This document shows positions 52,821 to 60,348 of a stretch of 64,000 nucleotides of DNA, piece by piece. This DNA is from Lachnospiraceae bacterium (GTDB lineage Bacteria > Bacillota > Clostridia > Lachnospirales > Lachnospiraceae), in assembly GCA_024685315.1 (NCBI GenBank), contig JAIKVW010000044.1, positions 42,717 through 106,716 of the forward strand, read 5' to 3'. Each line of letters begins with the position of its first letter. The stretch's first letter is position 1. The notes beneath the pieces are model-generated. The model was not told where the DNA came from, searched no databases, and was given only the letters and a program-made list of their open reading frames with translations. The position numbers and the translations under genes were made by a program.

Positions 52821-53556
52821 CAAGGTCATGGAGTATCTCCACTACGCCAAGAACTCGGCCCTCCTCGCGGCCCTCTTCGCGGCCTTCTTCCCGAAGCTCC
52901 ATTTCACGTATCATCATAATCATTTACTCGTGCCTCCTCTCTTCACTGGCTTTAACACGCGCTATGGCTTGATCCAGCTGCTGCGTGTACGGCCCTGTGA
53001 CTTTTCTCTCGCTGAGATAATCCAGCAGTTCTTTCAGTCCCTCGCTTATGCTGCCCCTGGTACCATTGATATTGATGATCACCTTGCTGGTCTCATCGCC
53101 GAATACCAGATCCGGCTCCTCGAGGCACCGGTTCTCAAATGTGTAAATGTACCTGCCCCTGTCATATGGATCATAATTACATATGAAGATTACACAGGAC
53201 ATTTCAAGTCTGTCGTAATCGATGCCAGGAGAGAGTATGCTGATATCGATAATTGATTGATAATACCGCATCCTTTTCGGCAGTTTTGTCTTTGGGGAGG
53301 TCTGGATCTCTACATTATAGAGGCGCCCCTCCTCGTCCTGTGCGTACAAGTCCAGCCGTACACCATGTGAGGCGTAACCCTCCTTAAGAGTCCTTTGGGG
53401 CTCAATAAAATGAAAACGGCTGATCCTGACTCCGAGGATTAACTCAAGCAGAGGGAGCAGGTTCTGCTCCTCTCTCATGATGGTTCCAAACATAAAATCA
53501 TCTGTGAGTGTCAGATCCTCGAAGGGTTTTTCCCGGAAGAATTCGTAAGACTGCTC
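52821..53556 (-). pseudogene. PD-(D/E)XK nuclease family (Rpn-like) gene, broken at both ends
   Basis: The coding frame runs leftwards from 53556 with no start codon before ATG 53493, although family-like residues (EKPFEDLTLTDDF) precede that ATG and a TAA lies directly upstream. The core has LLELILGVRI, the nuclease residues in GVRLDLYA and YNVEIQT, and RYYQSIID. TAA at 52924-52926 interrupts the frame, after which it continues as MIREMELREEGREEGREEG, the usual charged tail of this family, up to the IS256 end at 52820. The rest is lost. 189 residues lie between ATG and the stop. Confidence 0.78.
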
Positions 53557-53694
53557 TTATCATTCAAGCCAACTCCTCCTCTCAAAAGTGGTATATTCAG
53601 ACTAACACTCTTAAAGAAGGGGGTTCAATGATCTCTTTTCGACAAAATTCGACAAAATGCAGACAGGGCGCTCCTGTTAATTCCTTAACATTTG

Positions 53695-53723
53695 TTGACG
53701 CTTGTATTTTTATGGTCTATCAT
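53695..53723 (+). promoter_or_regulatory. gap promoter
   Basis: TTGACG (53695-53700), 17-base spacer, TATCAT (53718-53723). About 40-55 bases upstream the 10-base word TTCGACAAAA occurs twice in tandem (53638-53657), one helical turn apart, a possible regulator site. Confidence 0.82.
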
Positions 53724-53773
53724 GAAATACGGAAACAGACATTTCCTTTATTATGATCTAAGGAGAATTGAAG

Positions 53774-54853
53774 ATGTTATTCAGAGTTGGAATCAACGGT
53801 TTCGGACGTATCGCAAGGGTCATCCTGCGGATCCTCGAGGAAAGGGACACCGACATTGAAGTGTGCGCCATCAACCTGCACAGCGCGGACACAGAGCGCA
53901 TGGCTTACCTGTTTGAGTATGATTCGGTATTCGGACGTTTCAAAGGCCGCGTGCGCGCCACTGACAATGAGCTCGTAATCAATGGCAAGAAGATCCTGGT
54001 ATTTTCGGAAGAGGATCCGGCAAAGATCGACTGGGCTTCGGCAGGCGTACAGTACGTTATCGAGACCACCGGCAAGTTCAGGACGCTCGAAGAGTGCGGA
54101 AAGCACCTCGAGGGTGGCGCGAAGAGGGTAGTCCTCACCGCGCCCGGCAAGGACTCCGATTTCCCTACATTCGTCATGGGCGTTAACCAGGAGAAATATG
54201 ATCCTCTTACGATGCCGATCATTTCCAACGCTTCCTGCACCACGAACTGCCTTGCGCCTCTCACCAAGGTCGTCAACGACAAGTTCGGAATAGAGAAGGC
54301 CCTCATGTCCACTATCCACGCCGCTACCTCGAAGCAGAGGCCTGTCGACTCGAACGGCGGGCGCGACTGGAGGACCGGCCGCTCCGTATTTAACAACATT
54401 ATCCCTTCGACCACTGGCGCAGCCAAGGCCGTAGGACTGGTAATCCCCGAGCTCAAGGGCAAGATGACCGGAATGAGCTTCCGCGTTCCTTCGAATGACG
54501 TCTCTGTAGTAGACCTCACCGCCCAGCTGAAGACTCCCACGACCTATGAGGAGATCTGCGACGCGATCGAGCATGCAAGCCGCCATGAGTTCAAGGGCAT
54601 CATCGAGTACAACCACGACGATATCGTTTCCTCCGACGTGCGCGGCAACTACAACACCTGCGTATTCGACGAGAAGGCCGGCATCATGCTTGACGATTCC
54701 TTCGTGAAGCTCATCGCATGGTACGACAATGAGTGGGGCTATTCGAACCAGTGCATCGAGCTCGTTGAGTACATCGGCAAGAAAGACCTGAAGCTCGAGA
54801 AGAGGGCCAAAGCCGCAGAGAAGGCCAAGGCCGCAGAGAAGACGAAGAAATAG
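53774..54853 (+). CDS. gap: Glyceraldehyde-3-phosphate dehydrogenase
   Basis: Glycolytic oxidation and phosphorylation of glyceraldehyde-3-phosphate. ATG 53774 is chosen over TTG 53768 because AGGAGA at 53761-53766 fits it. The NAD fold GINGFGRIARVILR, catalytic Cys155 in SNASCTTNC and His182 are present, and the end WYDNEWGYSNQ is normal. The residue after Asn in CAINLHSAD is not the usual Asp that selects NAD, so cofactor use may differ. A Lys/Ala/Glu tail of about 20 residues extends past the usual end. No other glycolytic gene is adjacent. Confidence 0.96.
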   Translation: MLFRVGINGFGRIARVILRILEERDTDIEVCAINLHSADTERMAYLFEYDSVFGRFKGRVRATDNELVINGKKILVFSEEDPAKIDWASAGVQYVIETTGKFRTLEECGKHLEGGAKRVVLTAPGKDSDFPTFVMGVNQEKYDPLTMPIISNASCTTNCLAPLTKVVNDKFGIEKALMSTIHAATSKQRPVDSNGGRDWRTGRSVFNNIIPSTTGAAKAVGLVIPELKGKMTGMSFRVPSNDVSVVDLTAQLKTPTTYEEICDAIEHASRHEFKGIIEYNHDDIVSSDVRGNYNTCVFDEKAGIMLDDSFVKLIAWYDNEWGYSNQCIELVEYIGKKDLKLEKRAKAAEKAKAAEKTKK

Positions 54854-54893
54854 GAGTTTTTCTATATTCTTCAACTTGCTTTCCTGAAGGAGA

Positions 54894-54952
54894 CAATAAT
54901 AACTCCCTCGGAACGATTAACATTTATGTTTGTTCCGAGGGAGTTATTATTG
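54894..54952. terminator. Bidirectional terminator between gap and the LCP gene
   Basis: A perfect 21-bp stem (54894-54914 with 54932-54952) and a 17-base loop, A/T-rich at its outer part so that both convergent transcripts end in T-rich sequence. Confidence 0.92.
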
Positions 54953-54961
54953 CCTACCGTC

Positions 54962-56014
54962 TTAGTATCCGGTAAGCCACAGGAGCTCATCCGATAAGTT
55001 CTGCACTGTGGAGGAAGCGGTGTAGTCATCGTTTCCGAAGAGGTGGCTGTGGAGCTCGGAGACGTTGCTGAGCAGGCCGTCGGCAAACACGCAGCTCATG
55101 TCGCCGTAATAGCCGACCACGTTTTCAAACGGGAAGCCTGACTGGTCGCCGAGGTCGTACTTCGTAAGGTCCGATGCCAGCGAGATAATGTCGGAATAGG
55201 AGAGGTCGGTGTAGATATTCGGAAGGAGCTCATCGACCAGCTTTAATATTGTGCCGACGCCCGCGGACTTTGCGGCTGCAAGCATCTTTGAGATCACGAG
55301 ACGCTGGCGCTCGGTTCGCTTGAAGTCGTTGTCGGCCTTCCTGATTCGCGAGTAGGCGACCGCCTGCGTGCCGTCAAGGTGGTGCATGCCTGCTTCGTAT
55401 ATTTCCTCTGAGTTGGAGCCGGTGACGCGGTTCTGCTCGCGGATAACCTCGTTGATCCACTGGACCTCGCTCTCGGAGAGTTCGATATCGAGTCCGCCGA
55501 GGGCGTCGATTATCTGCGCGAGGCTTCCGAAATCCACGGTCACGAACTCGGTTATATCAAGGTCGAAGTTGGTGTTCAGCATGCTCATGGCCAGCTCCGC
55601 GCCCCCGTAGGCGTAGGCGTGGGTGGCCTTGTCGTAGCCGTAGCTTTCGCCGAGGTAGAGCAGGGTGTCGCGGTAAACGCTGACTAGCTTGACATCCTTG
55701 GTGCTGGTGTTGATGCTGGCGATCAGTATCGCGTCGGAGCGGGCCCCGGTCTCCAGTGAGCCGTCCCTGGAGTCAACGCCGAAGAACGCGATATTACGGT
55801 AGCCCGCGAGGGAATCCTGAGTCATGGAATCCATATCGTTCATGGAGATATCGTCTTTATTTACCTGGTCTTTCGAGGCTTTGTTGATCATCCCGAGGCG
55901 GGTGATAAGGTAGATGGCCGGGATGAGCACCACGATCAGGATTATTTCTATTATAAGTATGCGGCCCCATTTGCGGGTCGCGTTTTTTTTCTTAGGTATT
56001 ACGGGTTCTTCCAT
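54962..56014 (-). CDS. LytR-CpsA-Psr (LCP) family glycopolymer ligase
   Basis: 350 residues: a basic N-terminus, one membrane segment (about 19-39) and the extracytoplasmic LCP domain. Conserved parts are FFGVDSRDGSLETGARSDAILIASIN, VSVYRDTLLYL, GGLDIELSE and YSRIRKADNDFKRTERQR, with the Arg residues that hold the pyrophosphate of the lipid-linked polymer. It attaches polysaccharide or teichoic-type polymer to peptidoglycan. It may anchor the product of the 4-37 kb locus, although it is about 18 kb away. Confidence 0.93.
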   Translation of the reverse strand: MEEPVIPKKKNATRKWGRILIIEIILIVVLIPAIYLITRLGMINKASKDQVNKDDISMNDMDSMTQDSLAGYRNIAFFGVDSRDGSLETGARSDAILIASINTSTKDVKLVSVYRDTLLYLGESYGYDKATHAYAYGGAELAMSMLNTNFDLDITEFVTVDFGSLAQIIDALGGLDIELSESEVQWINEVIREQNRVTGSNSEEIYEAGMHHLDGTQAVAYSRIRKADNDFKRTERQRLVISKMLAAAKSAGVGTILKLVDELLPNIYTDLSYSDIISLASDLTKYDLGDQSGFPFENVVGYYGDMSCVFADGLLSNVSELHSHLFGNDDYTASSTVQNLSDELLWLTGY

Positions 56015-56085
56015 TGCGGAATCGGCCTTTCATCTTAAATTATTAAAAGAATTGTGTGTCTGTCTGTGTCGCAAAACTCTTTAAT

Positions 56086-56114
56086 ATAATACTCTAATCT
56101 TTTGCAGATAGCAA
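56086..56114 (-). promoter_or_regulatory. Promoter for the LCP gene
   Basis: Minus strand TTGCTA (56114-56109), 17-base spacer, TATTAT (56091-56086). The gap to the divergent HtrA gene is 225 bases; no clear rightward promoter was found there. Confidence 0.65.
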
Positions 56115-56239
56115 GATTTTAAGCGGGAGGCGCAGATTGTTTATTTAAAGAGTTACACTTTTTTAATCTCTGCAACACACTTTCTTCACAAACGAGTGAT
56201 AGGATTTCATGTGAATTATGGAAAGGGGGCGTGTATTCT

Positions 56240-57724
56240 ATGTACGAAGATGATTATTCGGATTTTAACTACAACCGTACAAATGATACCGCAGACAATA
56301 ATACATACAGGGACGGCGGGAGCAGCTATGGCAGCTCTGCCGGCAATAGTTACGGAAGCAGTTCCGGCAGTTCAGGCAGCGGCTTCAATGGAGGTTCCGG
56401 CAGCAGTAATTTCAGCGGAGGTTCCGGCAGCCGCAATAATAACCACAGGAAGGGCGGATTCATTTTCGCGATCTGCCTAGGCATAGTCTTCGGGCTTTGC
56501 GCGTTCGGCATTATTTTCGGGCTGGGAAAGGCCACCGGGCTGTTCGCGAAGAATAACAGCACTGCGGTCGAGACCGAGGCTGAGAGTGAGAAGTCTTCTT
56601 CCGGCGTATCGATCACGACCCATGGAAGCACCTCATCATCGGATGCGGAAGTAAGCACCGATGCGACTGATTCAGACCATCAGATCACCATCGTCCAGAC
56701 TTCGTCCAGCTACGTGTCGACCACGGCAGCCAATGACGTAGCTGACATTGTTGAGGAGGTTATGCCCAGTGTTGTAGCGGTTAATACCACCGTAGAGACT
56801 ATCTATCAGGACTGGTACGGACGCCAGTATGCACAGGAGTTACCGGGTGCGGGCTCCGGGATCATTATCAGCGAAGACAACGGACTGATATATGTGATGA
56901 CGAATTATCACGTAGTGGAAGGCGCGAAGACAGTTTCGGTCCAGTTCTCCGATGATACCTCAGCCTCCGCCACGGTACTTGGCTATGACGAAGACCAGGA
57001 TATTGCGGTAGTTACGATAGATGAATCCGAGCTTTCATCCGATACACTTAATACCATCAAGATCGCGGTGCTCGGCGATTCCTCAACGCTTAGGGCCGGT
57101 GAGAGCGCGATCGCGATCGGAAACGCGCTTGGCTACGGCCAGTCGGTCACCACCGGCGTCATCAGCGCGCTTAACCGCCAGGTCCAGCTTGAAGACAAGA
57201 CCATGACCCTTATCCAGACGAGCGCGGCAATTAACCCCGGGAACTCGGGCGGAGCGCTGCTTAACGGCAAGGGCGAGATCATCGGGATCAACACCGTTAA
57301 ATACGAAGACACTTCCGTTGAAGGTATGGGCTACGCGATCCCGGTCAATGACGCAATTGAGACCGCCAAGGGCATCATCGAGGGCAGGATCGTTGTAAAG
57401 ACTGACGATGCCACTCCTTTCCTCGGCATCATGGGCGGCACGCTCAGCGAAGACATCGCGGAGCAGTACGATATGCCTGCAGGCGTCTACATCAGCAATG
57501 TTGTTTCAGGATCTGCGGCAGATATGGCCGGACTTGAACAGGGCTGCGTCATTACCGGATTCAACGGCCAGAACATAACCACTATGGAAGAGCTCCAGGA
57601 AGCGATAGCAGAGTGCAGCCCCGGGGATACCGTCACGATCACCGCATATTTCTACAGCAGGAGCGGATACGTTGAGAAGAGCCTGACCGCGGTCATGGGA
57701 TCGAAATCCGACATAGGCAACTGA
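56240..57724 (+). CDS. HtrA/DegP-type membrane serine protease with PDZ domain
   Basis: 494 residues from ATG 56240 (AAGGGGG ten bases before; the GTG at 56231 is too close to it). A Gly/Ser/Asn/Tyr-rich cytoplasmic tail of about 70 residues leads to one membrane segment (about 76-98), then a Ser/Thr linker. The trypsin-like domain has catalytic His224 (NYHVV), Asp254 (DQDIAVV) and Ser336 (GNSGG). One PDZ domain completes it (about 395-490). It handles misfolded exported proteins. It faces the LCP gene across a shared control region. Confidence 0.94.
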   Translation: MYEDDYSDFNYNRTNDTADNNTYRDGGSSYGSSAGNSYGSSSGSSGSGFNGGSGSSNFSGGSGSRNNNHRKGGFIFAICLGIVFGLCAFGIIFGLGKATGLFAKNNSTAVETEAESEKSSSGVSITTHGSTSSSDAEVSTDATDSDHQITIVQTSSSYVSTTAANDVADIVEEVMPSVVAVNTTVETIYQDWYGRQYAQELPGAGSGIIISEDNGLIYVMTNYHVVEGAKTVSVQFSDDTSASATVLGYDEDQDIAVVTIDESELSSDTLNTIKIAVLGDSSTLRAGESAIAIGNALGYGQSVTTGVISALNRQVQLEDKTMTLIQTSAAINPGNSGGALLNGKGEIIGINTVKYEDTSVEGMGYAIPVNDAIETAKGIIEGRIVVKTDDATPFLGIMGGTLSEDIAEQYDMPAGVYISNVVSGSAADMAGLEQGCVITGFNGQNITTMEELQEAIAECSPGDTVTITAYFYSRSGYVEKSLTAVMGSKSDIGN

Positions 57725-57802
57725 TCTCCGGAAGAGTGAATTAAGGGCTGCTAATTCTGATTAACAAAGCATTAAATTTGCATTAAGTTTGTTCTCAAGG
57801 CA

Positions 57803-57830
57803 TTTTCAAAGATTTCTGCCGTGATATAAT
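57803..57830 (+). promoter_or_regulatory. Promoter for the zinc-ribbon protein gene
   Basis: Consensus TATAAT (57825-57830), with TTTTCA (57803-57808) 16 bases upstream. The leader of about 105 bases includes several GGAGATCTCCG-like palindromic words near 57865-57875. Confidence 0.6.
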
Positions 57831-57939
57831 TATCGCATGAAGAGATCGGAACAGTTGTCCTGCGGAGATCTCCGCAGAAGATACTTGATATTTGACACAG
57901 GTCTCCGTTAGAGACCATTCACGACAGGAGGTTTTGAAC

Positions 57940-58575
57940 ATGACATCATTCTTTGACGATTTAAGGAGAAATATTCAGGAGAGTCTTAGCGGCATCAGCA
58001 GGACTTCTGAAAACGTAATGCAGAGGACCGGGGACATTTTTGAGGCTCAGAAGGCAAGGGTGCAGAAGGCATCCCTCGAGAACGACCTCATCGATATTTA
58101 CGCTGAGATCGGTAAGCTTTTCACCGAGAAGACCGCTGCAGAGGATGTTCCTGAAGAGTACGCTGAGCTTTTCACCAAGCTTGGCGACTGCAAGGCAGCT
58201 ATCACCGGGATCGAGAATAAGATCGCAGCCCTGAAGGGCGTTAAGATCTGCCCGGAGTGCAGCGCAGAAGTCCAGAAGGACGCAGCATTCTGCCCTCATT
58301 GCGGCGCGAAGCTGCCTGAACCCGAGCCGGAGCCGGTAGAGGAGGCCGCAGAGACTGAAGAGGCTGCTGAGGCTAAGTTCGAAGAGGTGAAGGAAGCTGC
58401 GGAAGGTGCCTGCGAGGAAGTCAAGGAAGCTGCAGCTGAGACCGTCGAGGGCATCAAGGAAGCCGCCGAGGGAATTAAGGAAGAGCTGAAGGATGCTGCT
58501 GAGGAAGCAGTTGAGGCAGTCAAGGAAGAAGCCGAGAACGTTGCAGACAAGATCAAGGATGACGAGGCTGAATAA
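57940..58575 (+). CDS. Zinc-ribbon protein with amphipathic helical repeats
   Basis: 211 residues from ATG 57940 with AGGAGG eight bases upstream. A helical N-terminal domain (about 1-100) is followed by a zinc ribbon with Cys104, 107, 118 and 121. A Pro/Glu hinge (PEPEPEPVEE) leads to about 75 residues of 11-residue-like A/E/K/V repeats (EEVKEAAE, EGIKEAAEG, EAVKEEAE). These would form a long amphipathic helix, reminiscent of LEA or apolipoprotein-type proteins. There is no signal peptide, so it is cytoplasmic, perhaps membrane-surface associated. Function unknown. Confidence 0.78.
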   Translation: MTSFFDDLRRNIQESLSGISRTSENVMQRTGDIFEAQKARVQKASLENDLIDIYAEIGKLFTEKTAAEDVPEEYAELFTKLGDCKAAITGIENKIAALKGVKICPECSAEVQKDAAFCPHCGAKLPEPEPEPVEEAAETEEAAEAKFEEVKEAAEGACEEVKEAAAETVEGIKEAAEGIKEELKDAAEEAVEAVKEEAENVADKIKDDEAE

Positions 58576-58644
58576 GCCTTACATAATATGAAAGGATCCG
58601 CTCAACCATTGCCCGCAAAATGCGGATCCTGTATACCCCAGGAA

Positions 58645-58726
58645 GAGGGCCCCTGCCTGTTCTCCTTCGGAAACATGCTTATTGCATATAGTTTCCTGCA
58701 TGAGACAAGCGCCGGGGCTCTTTTTT
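58645..58726 (+). terminator. Branched intrinsic terminator after the zinc-ribbon gene
   Basis: The outer arms 58645-58653 and 58714-58720 form a GC-rich stem with a bulge, followed by TTTTTT. The large loop holds a second hairpin: GGAAAC (58669-58674) with GTTTCC (58691-58696) and, inside it, ATGC with GCAT. An earlier GGATCCGC/GCGGATCC pairing (58594-58601 with 58622-58629) precedes it. Confidence 0.75.
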
Positions 58727-58739
58727 GACTTTAAGCAGC

Positions 58740-59200
58740 TAAGTTTTTTGTGATACGTGTTTATGGCGGTTGGGCCAATAATCCCATTTTTTCATACCGG
58801 CACCATCATTTTTGAAAGGGGTATGCCTGCATCGGGATTTTTGTAATCGGACATGCCCTAATGTATGCCAAGATGCCAATAATAATTATCAGGCATACCA
58901 GCCGTCTGCGCGGAGGCGGTATGCCTGATAGCCGGAAACCGCAAGGGAGGCACCTGATAGAGGTGCCTCCCTTGCACTTATAACAAAATGGCGTATGAGG
59001 TAAAGCTTTGGGAAGTGGTGCCTGATTCACAAAAGGTCAGATCGGGCATGCCACGGGGTATGCCCGATTTGAAAAAGCAAGCTATTGGCACCACATTCCC
59101 AGAAATCGATGATGCCTTTTGACAAAAAAGTGCGAGGAGGCTCCGCAGCAAACTGCTAGCCAAAAAAAGTGCGCATAGGCAAGCAGCAAACTGCCTGCCT
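58740..59200. repeat. Second non-coding palindrome island with ATGCC words
   Basis: No gene is seen. Hairpins: 58889-58899 with 58918-58928 (perfect 11 bp), 58941-58955 with 58961-58975 (perfect 15 bp, GATAG loop) and 59041-59052 with 59057-59068 (one G-T pair). TATGCC or ATGCC recurs at least eight times on both strands. Phrases such as ATGCCTGAT and GCCGGAAAC are shared with the island at 37706-38200. The block ends with a tandem repeat and the opp promoter. Confidence 0.65.
59124..59199 (+). repeat. Two tandem 38-39 bp repeats
   Basis: Each unit is AAAAAA(A)GTGCG, about ten variable bases, then GCAGCAAACTGC and GCC: 59124-59161 and 59162-59199. The GCAG-CAAA-CTGC core can form a small hairpin in both units. 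They end about 70 bases before the opp -35 box. Confidence 0.8.
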
Positions 59201-59271
59201 ATTCCTTCATGTCTGTGAGGGATGCTTTACCTTGCCCTGCACGTCTCTGAGTGGTACTTAATCTGCTGTCC

Positions 59272-59300
59272 TTGACATCTTCCTCCAATCTAAGTATAAT
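59272..59300 (+). promoter_or_regulatory. Consensus promoter of the opp operon
   Basis: TTGACA (59272-59277), exactly 17 bases, TATAAT (59295-59300): a full match to the housekeeping sigma consensus. The leader of about 95 bases shows no obvious riboswitch. Confidence 0.93.
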
Positions 59301-59403
59301 TTATAGAATCACTGCTTTAAACCATTCTTGCGTTAATGCGTCAAATCGACGCTGAGCGCAGGAATAATGATGTTAAAGCGAATACTTTGAAGGGAAGATA
59401 ATC

Positions 59404-60345
59404 ATGGGCATATACATACTGAAGAGGGTCGGAGCGGCTATCCTTACGATGCTGCTGATAATCACGATCACCTTTTTCCTGATGAACGCGATCCCCGGGA
59501 GTCCGTTCCTTACAGAGAAATCGACTCCGCAGATGATAGAGCTTGCGAATCAGAAGTACGGACTGGATAAGCCTCTTATCATCCAGCTCAAGAACTATAT
59601 CGTGAGCTATCTGAAGGGAGATCTCGGAACTTCCCTTAAAATGCAGGAAGGAACATCCGTTAATGATATCCTGTTCCACCAGGGGAAATTCCAGCTGTCT
59701 ATCAAGCTGGGCGTGGCGGCGCTGGTGCTTGCCATAGCGGTGGGAATACCACTAGGATGCATTGCGGCCTACCGAAGGGGGACCTGGATCGACGGGCTGC
59801 TAAGGGTAGTAACTACAGTCGGGGTCGCCATACCAACCTTCGTTCTGGCGACGACCCTGCTCATACTGCTAGCGGTGAAGCTGGGGTGGCTGAGTACCAT
59901 CTCGGGGAGTCTTGAGGACGCCAAGAGCTACGTCATGCCTGTCATAAGTCTGTCCTTCTATTACATGTGCTATATTGCGAAGCTGATGCGCACCAGCATG
60001 CTTGATGCGATCAACCAGGACTATATCCGCACGGCCCGCGCGAAGGGCGTAAAGACCAAGTGGATAGTGCTTAAGCATGCCCTCAGGAATTCGCTTATTC
60101 CGGTCATCACATACCTTGGACCGGTCACCGCGGGTATTATCACGGGCTCCTTTGTAGTCGAGTCTACATTTGCGATTCCCGGACTTGGAAAATATTTCGT
60201 ACAGAGCGTCCTTAACAGGGACTATCCTATAATAATGGCTACGACGGCCGTTCTTTCCGCGATGGTCATCGGCATGAACCTTGTCGTTGACATTGCTTAC
60301 AAGATCGTTGATCCCAGGATCTCGCTGTCTGCAAAGGAGGATTAA
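59404..60345 (+). CDS. oppB: Oligopeptide ABC transporter permease OppB
   Basis: 313 residues with six membrane segments. YILKRVGAAILTMLLIITITFFLMNAIPG is the usual first segment of the family, and the cytoplasmic EAA loop (DYIRTARAKGVK ... KHALRNSLIPV) contacts the ATPases. It imports peptides with OppC, OppD, OppF and the binding protein. GAAGGGA precedes the ATG. First gene of the operon behind the consensus promoter. Confidence 0.94.
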   Translation: MGIYILKRVGAAILTMLLIITITFFLMNAIPGSPFLTEKSTPQMIELANQKYGLDKPLIIQLKNYIVSYLKGDLGTSLKMQEGTSVNDILFHQGKFQLSIKLGVAALVLAIAVGIPLGCIAAYRRGTWIDGLLRVVTTVGVAIPTFVLATTLLILLAVKLGWLSTISGSLEDAKSYVMPVISLSFYYMCYIAKLMRTSMLDAINQDYIRTARAKGVKTKWIVLKHALRNSLIPVITYLGPVTAGIITGSFVVESTFAIPGLGKYFVQSVLNRDYPIIMATTAVLSAMVIGMNLVVDIAYKIVDPRISLSAKED

Positions 60346-60348
60346 GGC

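Noticed and set aside
51321..52828. Target-site duplication for the IS256 element
   Set aside because: The eight bases on either side (GACAAATA and CAAGGTCA) do not match, nor do nearby shifted windows.
53777..54874. A 365-residue open frame antisense to the whole of gap
   Set aside because: It mirrors gap's codon periodicity, has no motifs or ribosome site, and gap itself is unmistakable.
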